A stretch of 64,000 bases of DNA from Phallusia mammillata (taxonomy: Eukaryota > Chordata > Ascidiacea > Phlebobranchia > Ascidiidae): positions 186,001 to 250,000 of the forward strand of contig QLIY01000054.1 in NCBI GenBank assembly GCA_003260075.1, written 5' to 3'. Of this stretch, positions 36,136 to 49,005 are shown one piece after another. Below the pieces are notes generated by a model. It worked only from the letters and a program-made list of their open reading frames with translations, ran no database searches and had not been told where the DNA came from. The translations under genes and the position numbers were made by a program. The first letter of the stretch is position 1. Every line of letters starts with the position of its first letter.

Positions 36136-36502
36136 CTTTAACATTCTTTACTTTGTGTGCAACTCATTGTACAAACTTAGGCTACCGATGAAAGGTTGAC
36201 CAAAACGAATAAATTAATGTTTTGCAACTACAAGTTACCGTTTTTAAACAAATTAAAATTGTAGTGACTGATAATCACATACCTTAATGTAAGTAGCGGA
36301 GTCTAGGTCTAACCCAATATTAGCCCGAATTCCTACGATTGTGGGCAGCCATGACCTAACAGCTTTTTTTACACCAATAAACAAACAAACTGACTGGAAA
36401 AATAATCATCGAACGGGCGCCGTTTTCGAGCGAAGATTTCCCAGAACGAAGGCATTAACCTTGACTTTCAATCCGCGCGAAAAAGGCGATTACACGGTTG
36501 CG

Positions 36503-36510
36503 TATATAAA
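36503..36510 (+). promoter_or_regulatory. TATA box-like core promoter upstream of EGF copy 1
   Basis: TATATAAA stands in a locally GC-richer stretch, with a CA-containing initiator-like site about 30 bp downstream. It is 1.2 kb upstream of EGF copy 1 on the same strand. If used, the transcript would need a 5' UTR intron ending at 37718. The first ATG after it (36535) opens only a 7-codon frame. Confidence 0.35.
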
Positions 36511-37725
36511 TCCCTGCGCCAGATCATAAACCGTCATGTTACAATTCGCTGTTGAGTAGATCGCGGTGTTTTCTCGTTCTCAACAATTGCAATCTTTATA
36601 CACGGATTTCCTGAATACAGTTTATCTGCGCAGTTTTGGATTTTTGCCATTTTTTTATCAGGTTGGTTGAATTTAACAGATTTAATTGTATAAGGCTAGT
36701 TATTGTTTGTTGTGATACTTTTGGTACTTGTGCATGTAAAAAGATTTTAAATCGGAAAGAAATCTGCAAAATATTAACGTGTGTTTCCAATGCGTGACAT
36801 TGTTTGTTATACAAGGCGAAATAGGTGAACGCATATTGACGGAAATTGCCCATAAAATGCATTACTTGTGCGCACCAAACTAAAACAACAAACTTTTACC
36901 TGCCTAAAGTCTTACATTAAAGAATGTGCAAACGACCTCTAAGCTCTGTAGGATGTCTGAAAAAAATCGTTCACATAGTGTTTATGATTTAAAGGTGTTA
37001 TATGCGGAATTCCGTATATTCGTGTGTGGCAAAAGGGGGATTTTTCGCTTTCGTTCATCGTGAGTTGCGTTCGGTAGCTCCGCCTCAATCGTCAGTCCAG
37101 TTTGTTTATGTGTAACACGCCCACGAAAAAAACCGAACACGTACATAGCATGATATCTTCGTGCCGTTTTATCACCGCAGATAGTGTTGCTCACACCTCA
37201 GACGATGTTAAAACTAACGACAAAGCTAAAACTTATCGGCAAATGTTGTTTGAAGATAGGACATGACTAGGCCTTATTGTGGAGCCCGCTTAAATCGCAA
37301 CAGCGGTGACAATATAATTGATTTGCTGCTCGTTCTGCCTTAGATTAAAATCAGCCGGGTTTCCCGCGTATCAAATTTATAAATCTAAATTAAAATCTTT
37401 GACATCATCCTGCGATAAATGTTCAATAACAAAGTCCAACGACACGAAAATTGGCGGCAGAGTTGGGCGAGTAACGCAACATGTTTTTCCGTTTTCCTGG
37501 AAATCCCGTGTAATTACTGACTGTTTTTTGATGTTTGGGATTTGAATATTGTCGCTTTGTCGGTGCTGTTTTGTAATTGAAGTTAAGTATTAATTTTCTT
37601 TCCATTATAATTTTAGCTCAAAGATGACCACTACTACCGATGTTAATGTGACTTCAAGGGGGGGGGGATGTTTTGTAATTGGAGTTAAGTATTAATTTTC
37701 TTTCCATTGTGATTTTAGCTCAAAG

Positions 37726-39306
37726 ATGACCACTACTACCGATGTTAATGTGACTTCAAGTATTTGGCCCATTCTTGGACTCTTACTTGACACCAACAGC
37801 TGTCCATGTCTAAATGGCGGCACTTGTCGAAAGATTGACGAACACAACACAGTTTGCCAGTAAGTTTCTATTGACGATGTTTTCTAACACTGCGTTGACC
37901 ATAAGCGCACCACAGATAGCCAATAAAAAGTACTATTTTGGAATATATTAAACTCGGATTGAAAATGTTTTGAGAACAAACACAACTTGCAGAAAACTTT
38001 TCTGTAGTGAAATCTTTTTGCCAACTTTTTGACAATTGTTGTTGTTATTATTGCTCCAAAAGGCCCAATTTCGAGATTCTTTCATAATGAAACCATACAA
38101 ATCTTCTTATAACACGTGGTCCTGTGTTAAAATTGTTTAATTTTCAAACACAAAATCCTAAATTGTTTTTACCAAACTTCCTCCAAAGCTTTGACAAATC
38201 TTTCTTCGTGTGCAGATGCCCGAAAAGCTTTGAAGGCGTCCGTTGCGAAACAACCGAGCTCGGTTTCATTGTTTCTGGCAACAACAACAATCACATCAAC
38301 TCTGACTTCATTGCCGGAATTGCTGTGGCTTCTCTCATGGTTCTCGTCCTTATTGCGGTTGGCTTCATGGTGTTTAGGTGAGACCCACTTCTATATGACC
38401 TTTAGACTTCAGTCCTGACCTCCGCTTCATTTTTGGTTCTTTGTAGTTGTTTTCAGCCACAGAACATACTCAAATAATTAAAATATAGTTATAACATAGA
38501 TTTTTTTCGTGACTTGCCATATGGGAATGCTTGGGAGACCGACTTGATTCGGTGTACCGCCTTTAATGAGCCTGGTGTGCTATGATTTATAGTTATTGCC
38601 TGTTTGATGCCTTATTCAAATAGAAAATATGTTTTTCTTGACTTGTAGACGATGCGTGCGATTGCGTGAAAAAAGGCGGTGGGTGAAATGGCAGGAAAGC
38701 CGCAGTCAATCGAAAGCAACCATTGAAGGTTTTACAATCGTGGAGCCCACACCCACTTTGGGAGGGCGGAAAGGGAAACTAGGGCTCTTCCTGTTCAAGA
38801 ACATCAACCACAAAAATATCTTCTCTCTGGGTCGAAGCAACAATCCTGAACTTCCCAAGCAAAGTTCTGATGATGTGGAATCAAGAATCGCCTACAGTGA
38901 GAGGAATGACTCTCTTCCCGCCCTTGATTCGAGCGATTCCCAAACTTCGAGTGTTGTCGCCAGTGAGAGAGCAGCTCGCCATTCGCAAATCTCTGTGCTC
39001 TCCAAGCAGTCTGACATTACTTTTGTGTCCACACCGATCAGTAGGAAGTCATCAGTAGATAAGTTGCCTCGTGGTTTGCAAACTCGTCGGGCTACTGTAC
39101 GAGGCAGCGCTCCTCAGCATAGCCGCTGTGCGATGGAAAACAACAAGTTCGATTTAACTTGTAACGCGATCACCCCTGCCAAACCAACGAAGGTTTATCG
39201 TTATTCTCTCCCCAATCTGAACAACACTACCAGACCGACCCATGTTCCTGTGAGAACCCGAAAACTTAGTTTCGCTCCCACGTTGAACGAAGTCATACAC
39301 ATTTAG
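37726..39306 (+). CDS. Single-EGF transmembrane ligand-like protein, copy 1
   Basis: Three exons: 37726-37859 (exon from 37719), 38216-38377, 38649-39306. Phases 2 and 2 agree; 317 residues. One EGF domain (C26, C28, C34, C44, C46, C55; NGGTC and FEGVRC motifs) is split by an intron between Cys4 and Cys5, as in vertebrate EGF/neuregulin ligands. A transmembrane helix (about 76-98) is followed by RRCVRLREKRRW and a ~215-residue Ser/Thr-rich tail. There is an N-glycosylation sequon at N8. No signal peptide is seen; with the positive charges after the helix the protein should sit N-out, C-in, as neuregulins do. Start choice: the ATG lies 7 nt after a strong acceptor, so an upstream exon carrying a signal peptide cannot be excluded. 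C1 and C2 are separated by one residue, unusual for EGF domains. The 5' part of exon 1 is also present at 37567-37657 as a gap-overlap copy. Confidence 0.8.
38507..38583 (+). mobile_element. SINE tail fragment in EGF copy 1 intron 2
   Basis: CTTGCCATATGGGAATGCTT and GGGAGACCGACTTGATT match the tail at 3140-3180. The tRNA-like head is not present. Confidence 0.55.
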
Positions 39307-42300
39307 ATAATTACACGATGGTTTGATCAATTTTGCACCAAACGCTTTAGAAAAGACAAAACTTCATTTAAAGTTCGGCTTTCATGTATGTGCTGTGTTA
39401 TCGGATACAACGGGAAATGATAATTTTTATGTGAATTGGTGGTTGTACTTATTTCCCGTTGATTTCCATATATACACGATCTGTGTCGAGAATTTGCGAA
39501 TATTCGTGTAGTTTCGAGACGTTTTTTACCTTTTTTAAGTTGACGAGGTAAAATTTACCTAGAAACGGTTCAACACTCCCTTTTATTCCGCCATTTGCAT
39601 TTAGCAAAATGATGCCATTTCCTGACGTCGAGTTTTGAATACGTCATGTAGTATGACGTCAAAGACCTTTTCATGAAATAACTTGAAGCTTTCCTACGAT
39701 GAAGACTTTTGCATGCCCGCTTTTATTGTACAGACAGCGCGCCTTACATATTTATTGCTTTTTTATGGACGAGCACTTTCGATTTGTGGCCTGTACATTA
39801 TCGTTGTTCCTCTGACCGCACTGTGATTTCAAAACACAGCTAATACAAGCACAGCCAGCCTTATTTCAATGATTTCTTGCGGTTTTGCAGAAGATTTCAC
39901 GCCCAATAAACTTGTTTGTTGACGTAAGTCTTGCTCGATTTGGTGGAATGCAAACGATCTTTATTTTCACATCGTTTCGGGCTCTACGCCCTGTAAAATC
40001 TTTTGCGAAACGGCGATGTAGAACAATGCAAAGTGTTTTGGGGTTGGGCACGAAAACAAACAGCAGATAAGTGGCTGCAAGCTTCCAAATATAATCATCA
40101 CAAACATGAGGTCAGCGGGTTGAGCTTGGCGGGGCACACTTCATCGAATTCCGGCCATTACTTGTGGTTTGCACCCGTTCTCGGAAACGGATTGCGTTAA
40201 TGTGTCTCGCTCTTGCTGTAAACATAAAATTATGGGAAGCAAAGCACCAATTTTGCGCCGTGCACTTAAATATTGCGTAATAACTGAAATAAAACTCTGT
40301 TCCATTTGTCAAACATGCAGAAATATGTCGTGAATATACTTTACATGAATAATGTTGATTTTAAAAAAGGAAAATGGGGGGGGGGGGGCACCAATTTTGC
40401 GCCGTGCACTTAAATATTGCGTAATAACCGAAATAGAACTCGGTTCCATTTGTCAAACATGCAGAAATATGTCGTGAATCTACTTTACATGAATAATGTT
40501 GATTTTAAAAAAGGAAAATGTACACTCATGGTGAATCGCGGCTTCAAATTATGAACTGTTTTGCATTTCTTAATGGGGGTCTGTGTTTGTACTGTAGGTA
40601 AAACAAAGTATCGTTTATTACCACGACTTTAAAAGCCCTAACTTGCAAGTTGATTTGCCTTAAGTGTCACAAGAAATTTGTAGGATAAGTTTTTGTGCTA
40701 CACAATTCAAAATAATGCACACAAAACATTTGCTTTATGAAAAGGCTAAATGCTTTAACACAGAAGTCGTAAAGCAAAAACTAAACATGCATACGAAATA
40801 ATTAAATATTTACCCATTCGGAAAACGCTCGTTCCTTAATAGGAATTATGAAGGAAACCACATTTCGTGTTCACAAAATCATTACGTAATTAGTGTAGCA
40901 AATATTTTTTCGCACCTTGGAGTTGTTGGTTTAATCGTGACTTTGACTCCACCCGAAACAGATCACGTTTCACCTGACGCGCTGATTGACAATATGATAA
41001 AAACTTTTGGGTTGGCGAGGTTTTACCTAGAACCGGTACCTGACTAGATTAAACCTAATCAATTGTTTTTCGTAATTTGTTTTTTGGATGCCAAAATGTT
41101 TGAGAACCGACCCAAGAAAGACGATTTAATCTACTTTCGTGTCATGCAGATTTTAACCTAGATTTGTGATGTTAGAAAACTGACCAAACTTTTAAAACGT
41201 TTGCAGAAACGTTTTTGCTGTATGTTGTACGTGCTGTTAAATATATTATATTTCTCCTGTGCCCTGTGGCAGGTAAGTTAAAACGTGTTTCAAACTTTTC
41301 AGACGTGATCTTCTTGGTAACCTTGTGGCTAAAACACTCTAAAGTTTGTACAACAATAATTTTTGACATTTTTCGATAATTTTGCTTACGATATTTTCAC
41401 TGATCAAATTCAGTATTGGAATAAGCTTTTCGTTGGTGAAAACCTAAATCCCAATTGGACAAATGCCTACAATAGTTTCTCAGTCGATTCTAAGCACTTT
41501 ATCGGTAAACGACTTCCTGTTTTGGGATATAACCTCGACCAATAGCGGCGTAAAACTTCACCGTCGTCATTAATAAATACACCAGCAATCTTTGTATGTC
41601 ATCGAACCTTTACTTGCGTCTAATTTATTGTGCTTTGATGAAGGTGAATCACAGAGCTCGTCACGACCACATTGTGGTGTGCTGTTATGAAACGCTGGGT
41701 GGCTCCTGTAATGTTTGTGTTTGGTGTCTTGTAGCCATAGCGGGGTGCGGACCACAACAGTGCAATAAGCCGAATATAGGCAAGTGGGAGAGGTTGTGTG
41801 ATAAAAACATGTCTATACCTGATATGTATGCCTCAAGCGCCATTAAAAAATGTTGACAGCAGTCATTATTTTTTTTGTAAATGACACCGTATTTATAGCG
41901 CATATACAACGTAACATTGGTATGCAATTATTTTTAAACTTGGTTTGGCGTTGCTGCAGTCGCCAGAAAATAACTAGTTGCTTCTTAAGGCAAGAAAATG
42001 CGCAACTATAAAATTTTACTGATGAGTCAATAACCTGCAAACAACGCCTTTCCGATCAAAACGGTATTGGAACCTGTTTGAAAACGGCAATATTGTTGCT
42101 TGCATGTAACATAAAGACCCTGTCTTTAATACTAGACTTGAACGTGCAATCTAAATCGTAGATGCTTTCCTCTTTAAATATTAAACAATATTTTGCAAGA
42201 AAATCTTATTCAAGAACAACTTTGTTCGTTTTTATTTTCAAACGGTTTTTATTTTGTTTTTCTCCTGATATTTTTATCATCTGTAATGATTTAGATAATT

Positions 42301-43500
42301 TTTAAAACCTTTTTTTGACATAAATCAAATGTTAACGCAGTTGATTATTATCCGAGTTTAGTTGTAATTTGTTTGCAGTTTCCACATGATATTTAGGTAG
42401 CACTTTGACAAAAAACACTGTTAGACATTTCCTCTTAGTGTAAAGTTCCACAAATCTGCAAGTGTTTGCGAATTTCACATTGGTTCGAACATTCTGTGAA
42501 TTAAAGATGAATGAAAATAATGAACTATCAAAACTTACCCTATCTCTTCTATCGCGTCTTGGTATTTAATATCAGTTTATCTTATTATTTCATCGCGGAT
42601 TTTAATGGCACAGCTACAAATTAGAAATTTAAATGTCAAATCGTAAACGATCTTTTCCATCTACTTATGTGGCAAAAGTTGGAGGTATTTGCTTTTAGGC
42701 CGTTTTCCTGCTTCCTGAGCTTAATCATCGGGTTAAACCGGAACTTTTAGTCGTGGCTGTAAGGTTGAAATAACACACACCGAAGTTTATCCATCAAATT
42801 TGCATGTTACCACCAGCTTTCCCTTTCGTTAAATGCATGTAACCTGTTACTTCAGCGCCTAAACAGGTTTCAATTTTTTTTTGAATTTTTTCGATTTCTT
42901 TATGGTTTTGCAACAGATTTAGGAAAAAAATTGTTTGGATTCGAAAATAATGACATTTTGTTTTCACATTAATAAAAACACGAGAAAGGAAAAAAAAGGT
43001 TCATGAAAAAATACAACCTGCGTTCTAGAAGCCAGTTCTTAAAGCGTGCGACAAACCGGTTTGAAATTTAGATAGACTAGTTGGTATTTAGAAACCCGAA
43101 ATCTTGATCAGCTCGAACCATCTGTGATATTTTACGAATATTTTAACAAGCTTAATTGTCTGGTGGATTGGCGCTGTTTTAAGATTTCGATGGAGTTAAA
43201 CAAACAAGATGAGCGCAACGTAGAGCCATCACACATCCGGTGATGACCTTGTCAAGGTGTGACCTTGCTCGTTATGACGTCAATCATTTCAGTTGCCACT
43301 TGTCTGTGTCATTGAATAAACAATAGATTTGATCGCGCGCAAATCATTGTCATGTACGACTGACGTTATTTAGTCTGTCCGCATCGCGATTGTTTTGATA
43401 GATAAAAACAATTTGATTTTGTTTTTAAAGGCAAGAAGAAGGTTTGCTTCATATAAGGAGTTTTTATTGTTTTTGTTTTCCACATTGCAGCATTTGTCTT

Positions 43501-43645
43501 GTTAACCGAGTATTGCTCATCCAGCAGTTTTATTATAAACAATCGACGTTTCGACGTCCTATTTACAAGACGCCTTCATCAGGATAATGGCGTATGCAAT
43601 ACTCGGTTATACATTATGTCTGGCAGCAATAGCTTATTCATTGTC
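43501..43645 (-). mobile_element. Foldback/Penelope-like remnant with hammerhead-like core, copy C
   Basis: On the minus strand CTGATGA (43582-43576) is followed by A, then GGCGTC..GACGTC, which pair over 6 bp including a G-T, then GAAACGTC. Outer arms AACCGAGTATTGC / GCAATACTCGGTT flank it at 43504-43516 and 43595-43607. Confidence 0.55.
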
Positions 43646-44456
43646 TTATTAACTGCTTGACAAACACTAAAACGAAGCAGCATGGTTTTGCTCCAAATTT
43701 GACCCAAAATAAATTGTTACGTTCTAGCCAGCCAATCCAAGTCCACTCCTTTATAGTTTTTGCAACAGATTTCGGGTGCAAAATTGTTTAGATTGTAAAA
43801 GAGTGACACCATGTTTTCACATTGATAAAAACACGAGAAAGGAAAAAAAAACATTTTAAAATACAACCTGCTTTATAGAAACCAGCTCTTAAAGTGATCT
43901 CTATAACTTCTATAATCCACTAAAGACTCCTTAATACTCTCTCAGATAAAATCAGCATGTTTCTTTGTTTCTTGGATTTGTTTTGACTCTAAATGTTGTA
44001 CGCGGGTTCTGTGGCGCCATTTCAACTCTAATTTTTCCATAAAATCAGCTAATACATGTTTTTGGGTGGGATTTAGTGTGTGTGGTAATGCAAGGAGAAA
44101 GGGCTGTGGTTTTAACTAATTAAATTGATTTTCGTTTCGCTGATTTTTTTTGTTTTTTTGCAATAAAGAAAAACTGTGTTTTTTACTTTGTTCGTGATTT
44201 TTTTGCCCCAAAATACTTTTGCAGTTGCAAAAGGTCACTTGATGATCCGATCTCAATTAACAGTGCATTAAATATATCAAAGTTATTAATTGTTGCAGAT
44301 TAAAGAAATAATTGACGCTTGTTGCAGGTTTCAATATAAAAACCTAACCTTGGAAAACAACCAATCACATTTAACCACTACCATAAAGCGCTCGCACTTA
44401 CCTAAAAAGTAAAATGAAATTAGCTTCCTGTAAGCATATCGTGCTATTTTGTAGCT

Positions 44457-44462
44457 TTTATT
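44457..44462 (-). terminator. Possible poly(A) signal of EGF copy 2
   Basis: TTTATT on the plus strand reads AATAAA on the minus strand, 417 nt past the stop at 44879. It is the nearest clear signal I noticed, but AT-rich DNA gives such hexamers often. Confidence 0.3.
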
Positions 44463-44878
44463 AGTGTTTCACAGTTGTAAACAAGCAACAGCATTTAAAT
44501 AGCGCCAACCGGACGCAGAAAGCTGCAATAATAGCGAGAGCGCTGAAGCTAGCGACCACCAATTTGCTCACCTCACATGTAAATATTGATGACATTTTTG
44601 ACACCTGCTTTAAACAGATCATGCACGCCGTGGATTAAGACATATTTTTAGCCGCTGAAGGCCGCCGTTCGGTCACTGCTTATGCGAGTGGCTCTTGCGT
44701 GGCAGAAAAGGTCGCCGACCTATAGAAATCAGTACACCAATCTGGGTACCCCCGCACTTTGGCCCTTTGCCCGTTTTTCCTGGCGCCTTCGTGAAGCGAC
44801 AGCTTAAAGCGGTGTTGGAGAAATTGCCATGCATAAGCCAAGCGCCGTCGCTGTTACGAAAACAGCTAAGTTGTTTGC

Positions 44879-47800
44879 TTAGAAGCTTATGCCTCGTCGT
44901 CTTTTCCGCCCAGATATCTCATCGTCACGCCTTGAACCGTTTTCCAAGCAAAGGACCCCGCTGTCGGCGCGTCTGTCGCAACAAACGGGTCCCTGGACTC
45001 CTGGGAGTTTGTTGTCGAGACAAATCACGATGTATTGTCGGCACTGTCGCTCCGTGTTGTCGGCGAGCGTCGCTTTGCCATCGCCCGTGTCGTCGGGTAT
45101 GAGGACCACGCTTTCATCAACCAACTTTCCAGTGAGATTAACCAGTTCGGGTGTTCTGCAGAGAATTTTCGACGCCGACTTGCGTTTCTTTTTAGCTGAT
45201 TTATATCGTCTGAAAATGAAGTCAAAAAACCATTGGTTTAATTATACTGTGAACGTATTAAATGGCAAAAATAGTAACACGTTTTTGTTTGATCATGGTA
45301 AATTTCACTTAAAGACGATTACCTCTGTGAGTTTAATTTCTCTATTGTTGCCTTTTGGACCAAAATGAAACATTAAGGCGAAGCTTTTATTCAACAACAG
45401 ATGACACACTTTAAGAAGTTATGTCAGTAAAAAAAATGTATACAATAATACAGTAAAGCCAAATGCAATGGTCGATAAAGTCCTTAGTTAAAATAGAATC
45501 AGTCAGTTTGATCCATTATTAAAACTATTGCTTTGAGAATATACAGTTTGCGAGTTTCAGCACAGCCTTTTAAAATTTTTAAAGTCTCTCAGACGTGAAC
45601 ATGCGCCTGTTTTCTGTGTCTAGTTTTACTGGCAAACATGATGTAATGGGTTAGATTTATTCGGGGGGGGGGGTAAGTTTCAGCACAGCCTTTTAAAAAT
45701 TCTAAAGTCTCTCAGACGCGAACATGCGCCTGTTTTCAGTGTCTAGTTTTACTGGCAAACATGATGTAATGGGTTAGATTTATTCGCGTATAAATATTGC
45801 GAAACAGACTTTCTGCGTTTGTGGTAATCCCAAACAAAAATAAATGTCATTACAGTGTCAAAATAGAGGGTTGCACTTTCGCTGTCAGCTGAGTTTTGTT
45901 TTCACAGCTGTTTTGCACAGACTGCGCCATTTTGCTGCACTTGTTGCCACAATACGACAATATTCAAAAAATTTGTCGGCACTTATGTACAATTTTATCA
46001 TAACCCAAGCCTAATGGTTTCTATCATTCAAGCACGGTTAACACAACGTGATCTGCTACACAAATATTAGGCTTATTTCAATGCCCTTTGGACAAAGGTT
46101 TTTTTTTACAGAAAATTAATACTCATATTTGATTTTTTTGACTTCAAGAGCACAAAAGGAACAGATACAAATTTGCTCTCAAGAAAAATGAATACCATCA
46201 GTTTCTTAATATCCCCCTCCCCCCCCAAAAAAAACACGCATAAAAATATTATAAAGGTATTTTTTGTCTTTAGTTTTTCCCACACTTAGTGGTTTGCACG
46301 GGAACAAAATGATTTGAATCTAACGTCGCTTGTAAAGAAATGTAATGACTTTTTGATAACTTTCATAACAATAACGACCTTTACATGTTACTTTGGCATA
46401 TCTGTGATCGGACAAATCTATACACGCGATACATAAACCACAAAATCCATGACCTGTCTTTATTTTCTCGTAGAGTTTCGCATGTTTTTCGTAATTTCCT
46501 AAAAATTGCCGTTTTGCAAACAGAGTGATATTGTAATACTGAGAAAAACCTCACGTCAGTTGAACGTATTTTGACACTGGCTTCATATTTTGTAGTGAAT
46601 TCGTGTAAGATTTGAAGGAAAGTTCTGCTACGGAAGCAGATAAGGATGTGATTTGTATCAGAGGTTGTTTGACGAACATTCAACATTAAAACGCGATCAG
46701 TGCAGCGCCTATAGCCTGAGTTGACTCGCGAATTAGATGATGAAAAAAGGGGAAAATGTCGTCTCCACTTTCAAATGGTGCTAAAATAAAAGCAGACATC
46801 ACAAAATATTATGTAAGATCTTTAAGTTCCTATAGTCAGTTTTAGCGATGTAAATAAGTCTGACAACAATATTGTATTTTACTTTTCTTAACGTTTTTTT
46901 TTCAACTTAAGTAGACTTTAATATTTTCTTTATTTTTCTTTTATTTAGAAAGAAAACATTTTGCCTATATATTAGAATGAGTAACTGATTTACCAAATAT
47001 TGCTTAAAAATAAAAACCGATGAGGAGAAAAGGTTTTGGATGAGTAACATTGCACACCACCCGTTCTGCACTCGACTTATGGTCATACGATGATGCTATC
47101 TACACACTGTATGACAGGTTAACGTTGCGCCTTTCAACCTAACAACATGTTCTCGCACGTGTTTGACAAGCCGCGAATAAGAACGAGAAACTTGAACCAA
47201 CTCATCAACACTCGACTGTCAGTTCGAACAAAGTATGAGATTAAGTAAACCACAAATTAATCCAAAACTGATTGACAGTATTGTGTCTCCTTGTTTGAAG
47301 GTGAAATAAACAGTAAATGGAAATTTTGCAGACGTTTGTTTAGTTTCTGTACCTTCCAAATCTCTTGGTTACTCGGAAATAGCTTTTGCACCTGTGTTTT
47401 AATCCATCCATCTCACCTTAGTTGGACGTCAAACTCAAAAACCGCTTTGATTTCGTTGCACTTATTTAGTCAAAACATTCAGCGCATGCGCTTCGAATAA
47501 TGGATTTGGTGTTATGTGTTGATTAATCAACAAAAAGGCGTTGCCGGTTTTATTCTGATATTTATTTTGTTTCTCACGGTTTTTGTTCAGTAGAATGATT
47601 GTGTTGTTTTCGGTAAATATAAAAGCGAAGGCATTCTCAAAATAGCGATTGATAAATCAGTTTGTTTTGTGCCGCGTGTGCTGTTTTGAATTTCAAAATG
47701 TCTGCCGGATATAATCGGTCATTGACGCTGGCTTGTCACTTTACAGATATGCTCCTAAGCTTTAAAAGTGACATGACTTGAAATGTCGCTAAATTGGGTG

Positions 47801-49005
47801 ATTGTATGGGGACGGTTACTTTCAGTGTACCAAGGCTTAAGCTTACAGGTTCCATTCAGCACACCCAAAACAATTTATGTTTGCTGAAATTTAACACCAA
47901 AACATGTCACATTTTACGCTTTACGGTCAATTATTGTTTGTTAATGTCCCCTGCTAAATTTTTCAAGCCCAAAACTTACTGAAGTCGTGTTTGAAAATTT
48001 TTGAATTCGCGCTCAAATCTGCAGTACAAAGTATTTCTTGACTACAAGTTTAGCAAAAACCTCACAACGGTATTCACCTGTATGCATAGATTCCAATAAA
48101 ACATGCGATGCAGAAAACAAGTCCGGTTATAACAATGATGAGAACCATATTGTTTTCACTTTCTTCTTCTTTATGTGTGAAGCCAAGAAAAGTTTCTTCA
48201 CATCTCAGACCCTCAAACCCGGTTTTGCAACTGAAATATTTTTTTATTAATTTCCTTTCAAATATTTTTGACCAAAACAAAGTTGTGATTGATCTTGCTC
48301 AAGTTTTGTCAAAGATATGTTTTGAAAAACAAAATAATTGAGACTTATGAACATGTTTCGTTTTATTAACTAGAATTGTAACACTTCATATCTAAGTAAT
48401 ATTAAGTATCTAGTGAAAACAAAACAGATTTTAGGCAATAGAAATATATATTTTTCATGTATAACATTATCAGTTCCTTGTTTAAATTTTTTTTTATATT
48501 TGTTGATCTTTAATAAAAACAAAATAATGAACTTTGCATCTGTGACACTGGCCTGTCTACTAATAAAACTATTAAACAAAATTTCTAATAACAGCTGAAC
48601 TAATATAAATGCCATTTACCTATTGTGCATTTCTAGCACGTTATTGGCATGGTGAGAAAAATTATCCCCTGCTTAAAAGTTTTAAAAACTGAACAAAGGT
48701 TCAGATGTAGTCTGTAACAAATTGTACATAACTCTATTAGCGTAGTAAAAGGATAATTTACTTCATTATCACAGTTCATCATTGAACGGGTAAACAGCAA
48801 GGACACCGAAAATATATAGGTTATCAAGTCAAAAACGTATGTAATCTTGGAATAATCAACATTTTAGATATTTAGACGGAAAATTTGAAATTATTACAAA
48901 CAGTGTAATTTCTACTTACGCGCAAATGCGGTCAACGGGATCTATACAGAGTCCGCCGTGTAGACATCCGCATAAGTTGTCCATCCCTCCGTCAACTTCG
49001 TCCAT
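44879..49005 (-). CDS. Single-EGF transmembrane ligand-like protein, copy 2
   Basis: Three minus-strand exons: 49005-48920 (exon from 49020), 48230-48078, 45209-44879 (TAA at 44881-44879). Phases 2 and 2 match copy 1; 189 residues. EGF cysteines C12, C14, C20, C28, C30, C39 again have a CxC start (CGCLHGGLC) and a FEGLRC end. The intron between Cys4 and Cys5 is in the same phase. An acidic linker leads to a helix at about 57-79, then RRYKSAKKKRKS, a strong stop-transfer signal that favours N-out topology. The tail (~108 residues) is shorter than in copy 1 and not similar past the basic stretch. The start ATG is 15 nt after a strong acceptor (CCCAAACTCAG); no signal peptide is visible, so a missing upstream exon is possible. 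The genes are convergent with copy 1, about 5.6 kb apart at their 3' ends, and are probable paralogues from an inverted local duplication. Confidence 0.78.
45210..48077 (-). other. Intron 2 of EGF copy 2 (2.9 kb)
   Basis: AT-rich, one overlap gap junction (45663-45673), a CCCCCTCCCCCCCC tract near 46213. No extra exon is needed for frame: phase 2 joins phase 2 across it. Confidence 0.6.

Larger units (their letters stand above)
33316..36502. other. Intergenic, no gene recognised
   Basis: It holds two overlap-type gap junctions and a 49-base G run. Short open frames are not supported by splice borders or known motifs. Confidence 0.55.
39307..44878. other. Region between the two convergent EGF genes
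   Basis: It contains the 3' UTRs of both genes, one gap junction and repeat copy C. I see no further coding exon. Confidence 0.55.

Noticed and set aside
44695-45368. Plus-strand open frames of 135 and 159 codons
   Set aside because: They overlap the last coding exon of EGF copy 2 on the opposite strand, which has correct splice phase and homology to copy 1.
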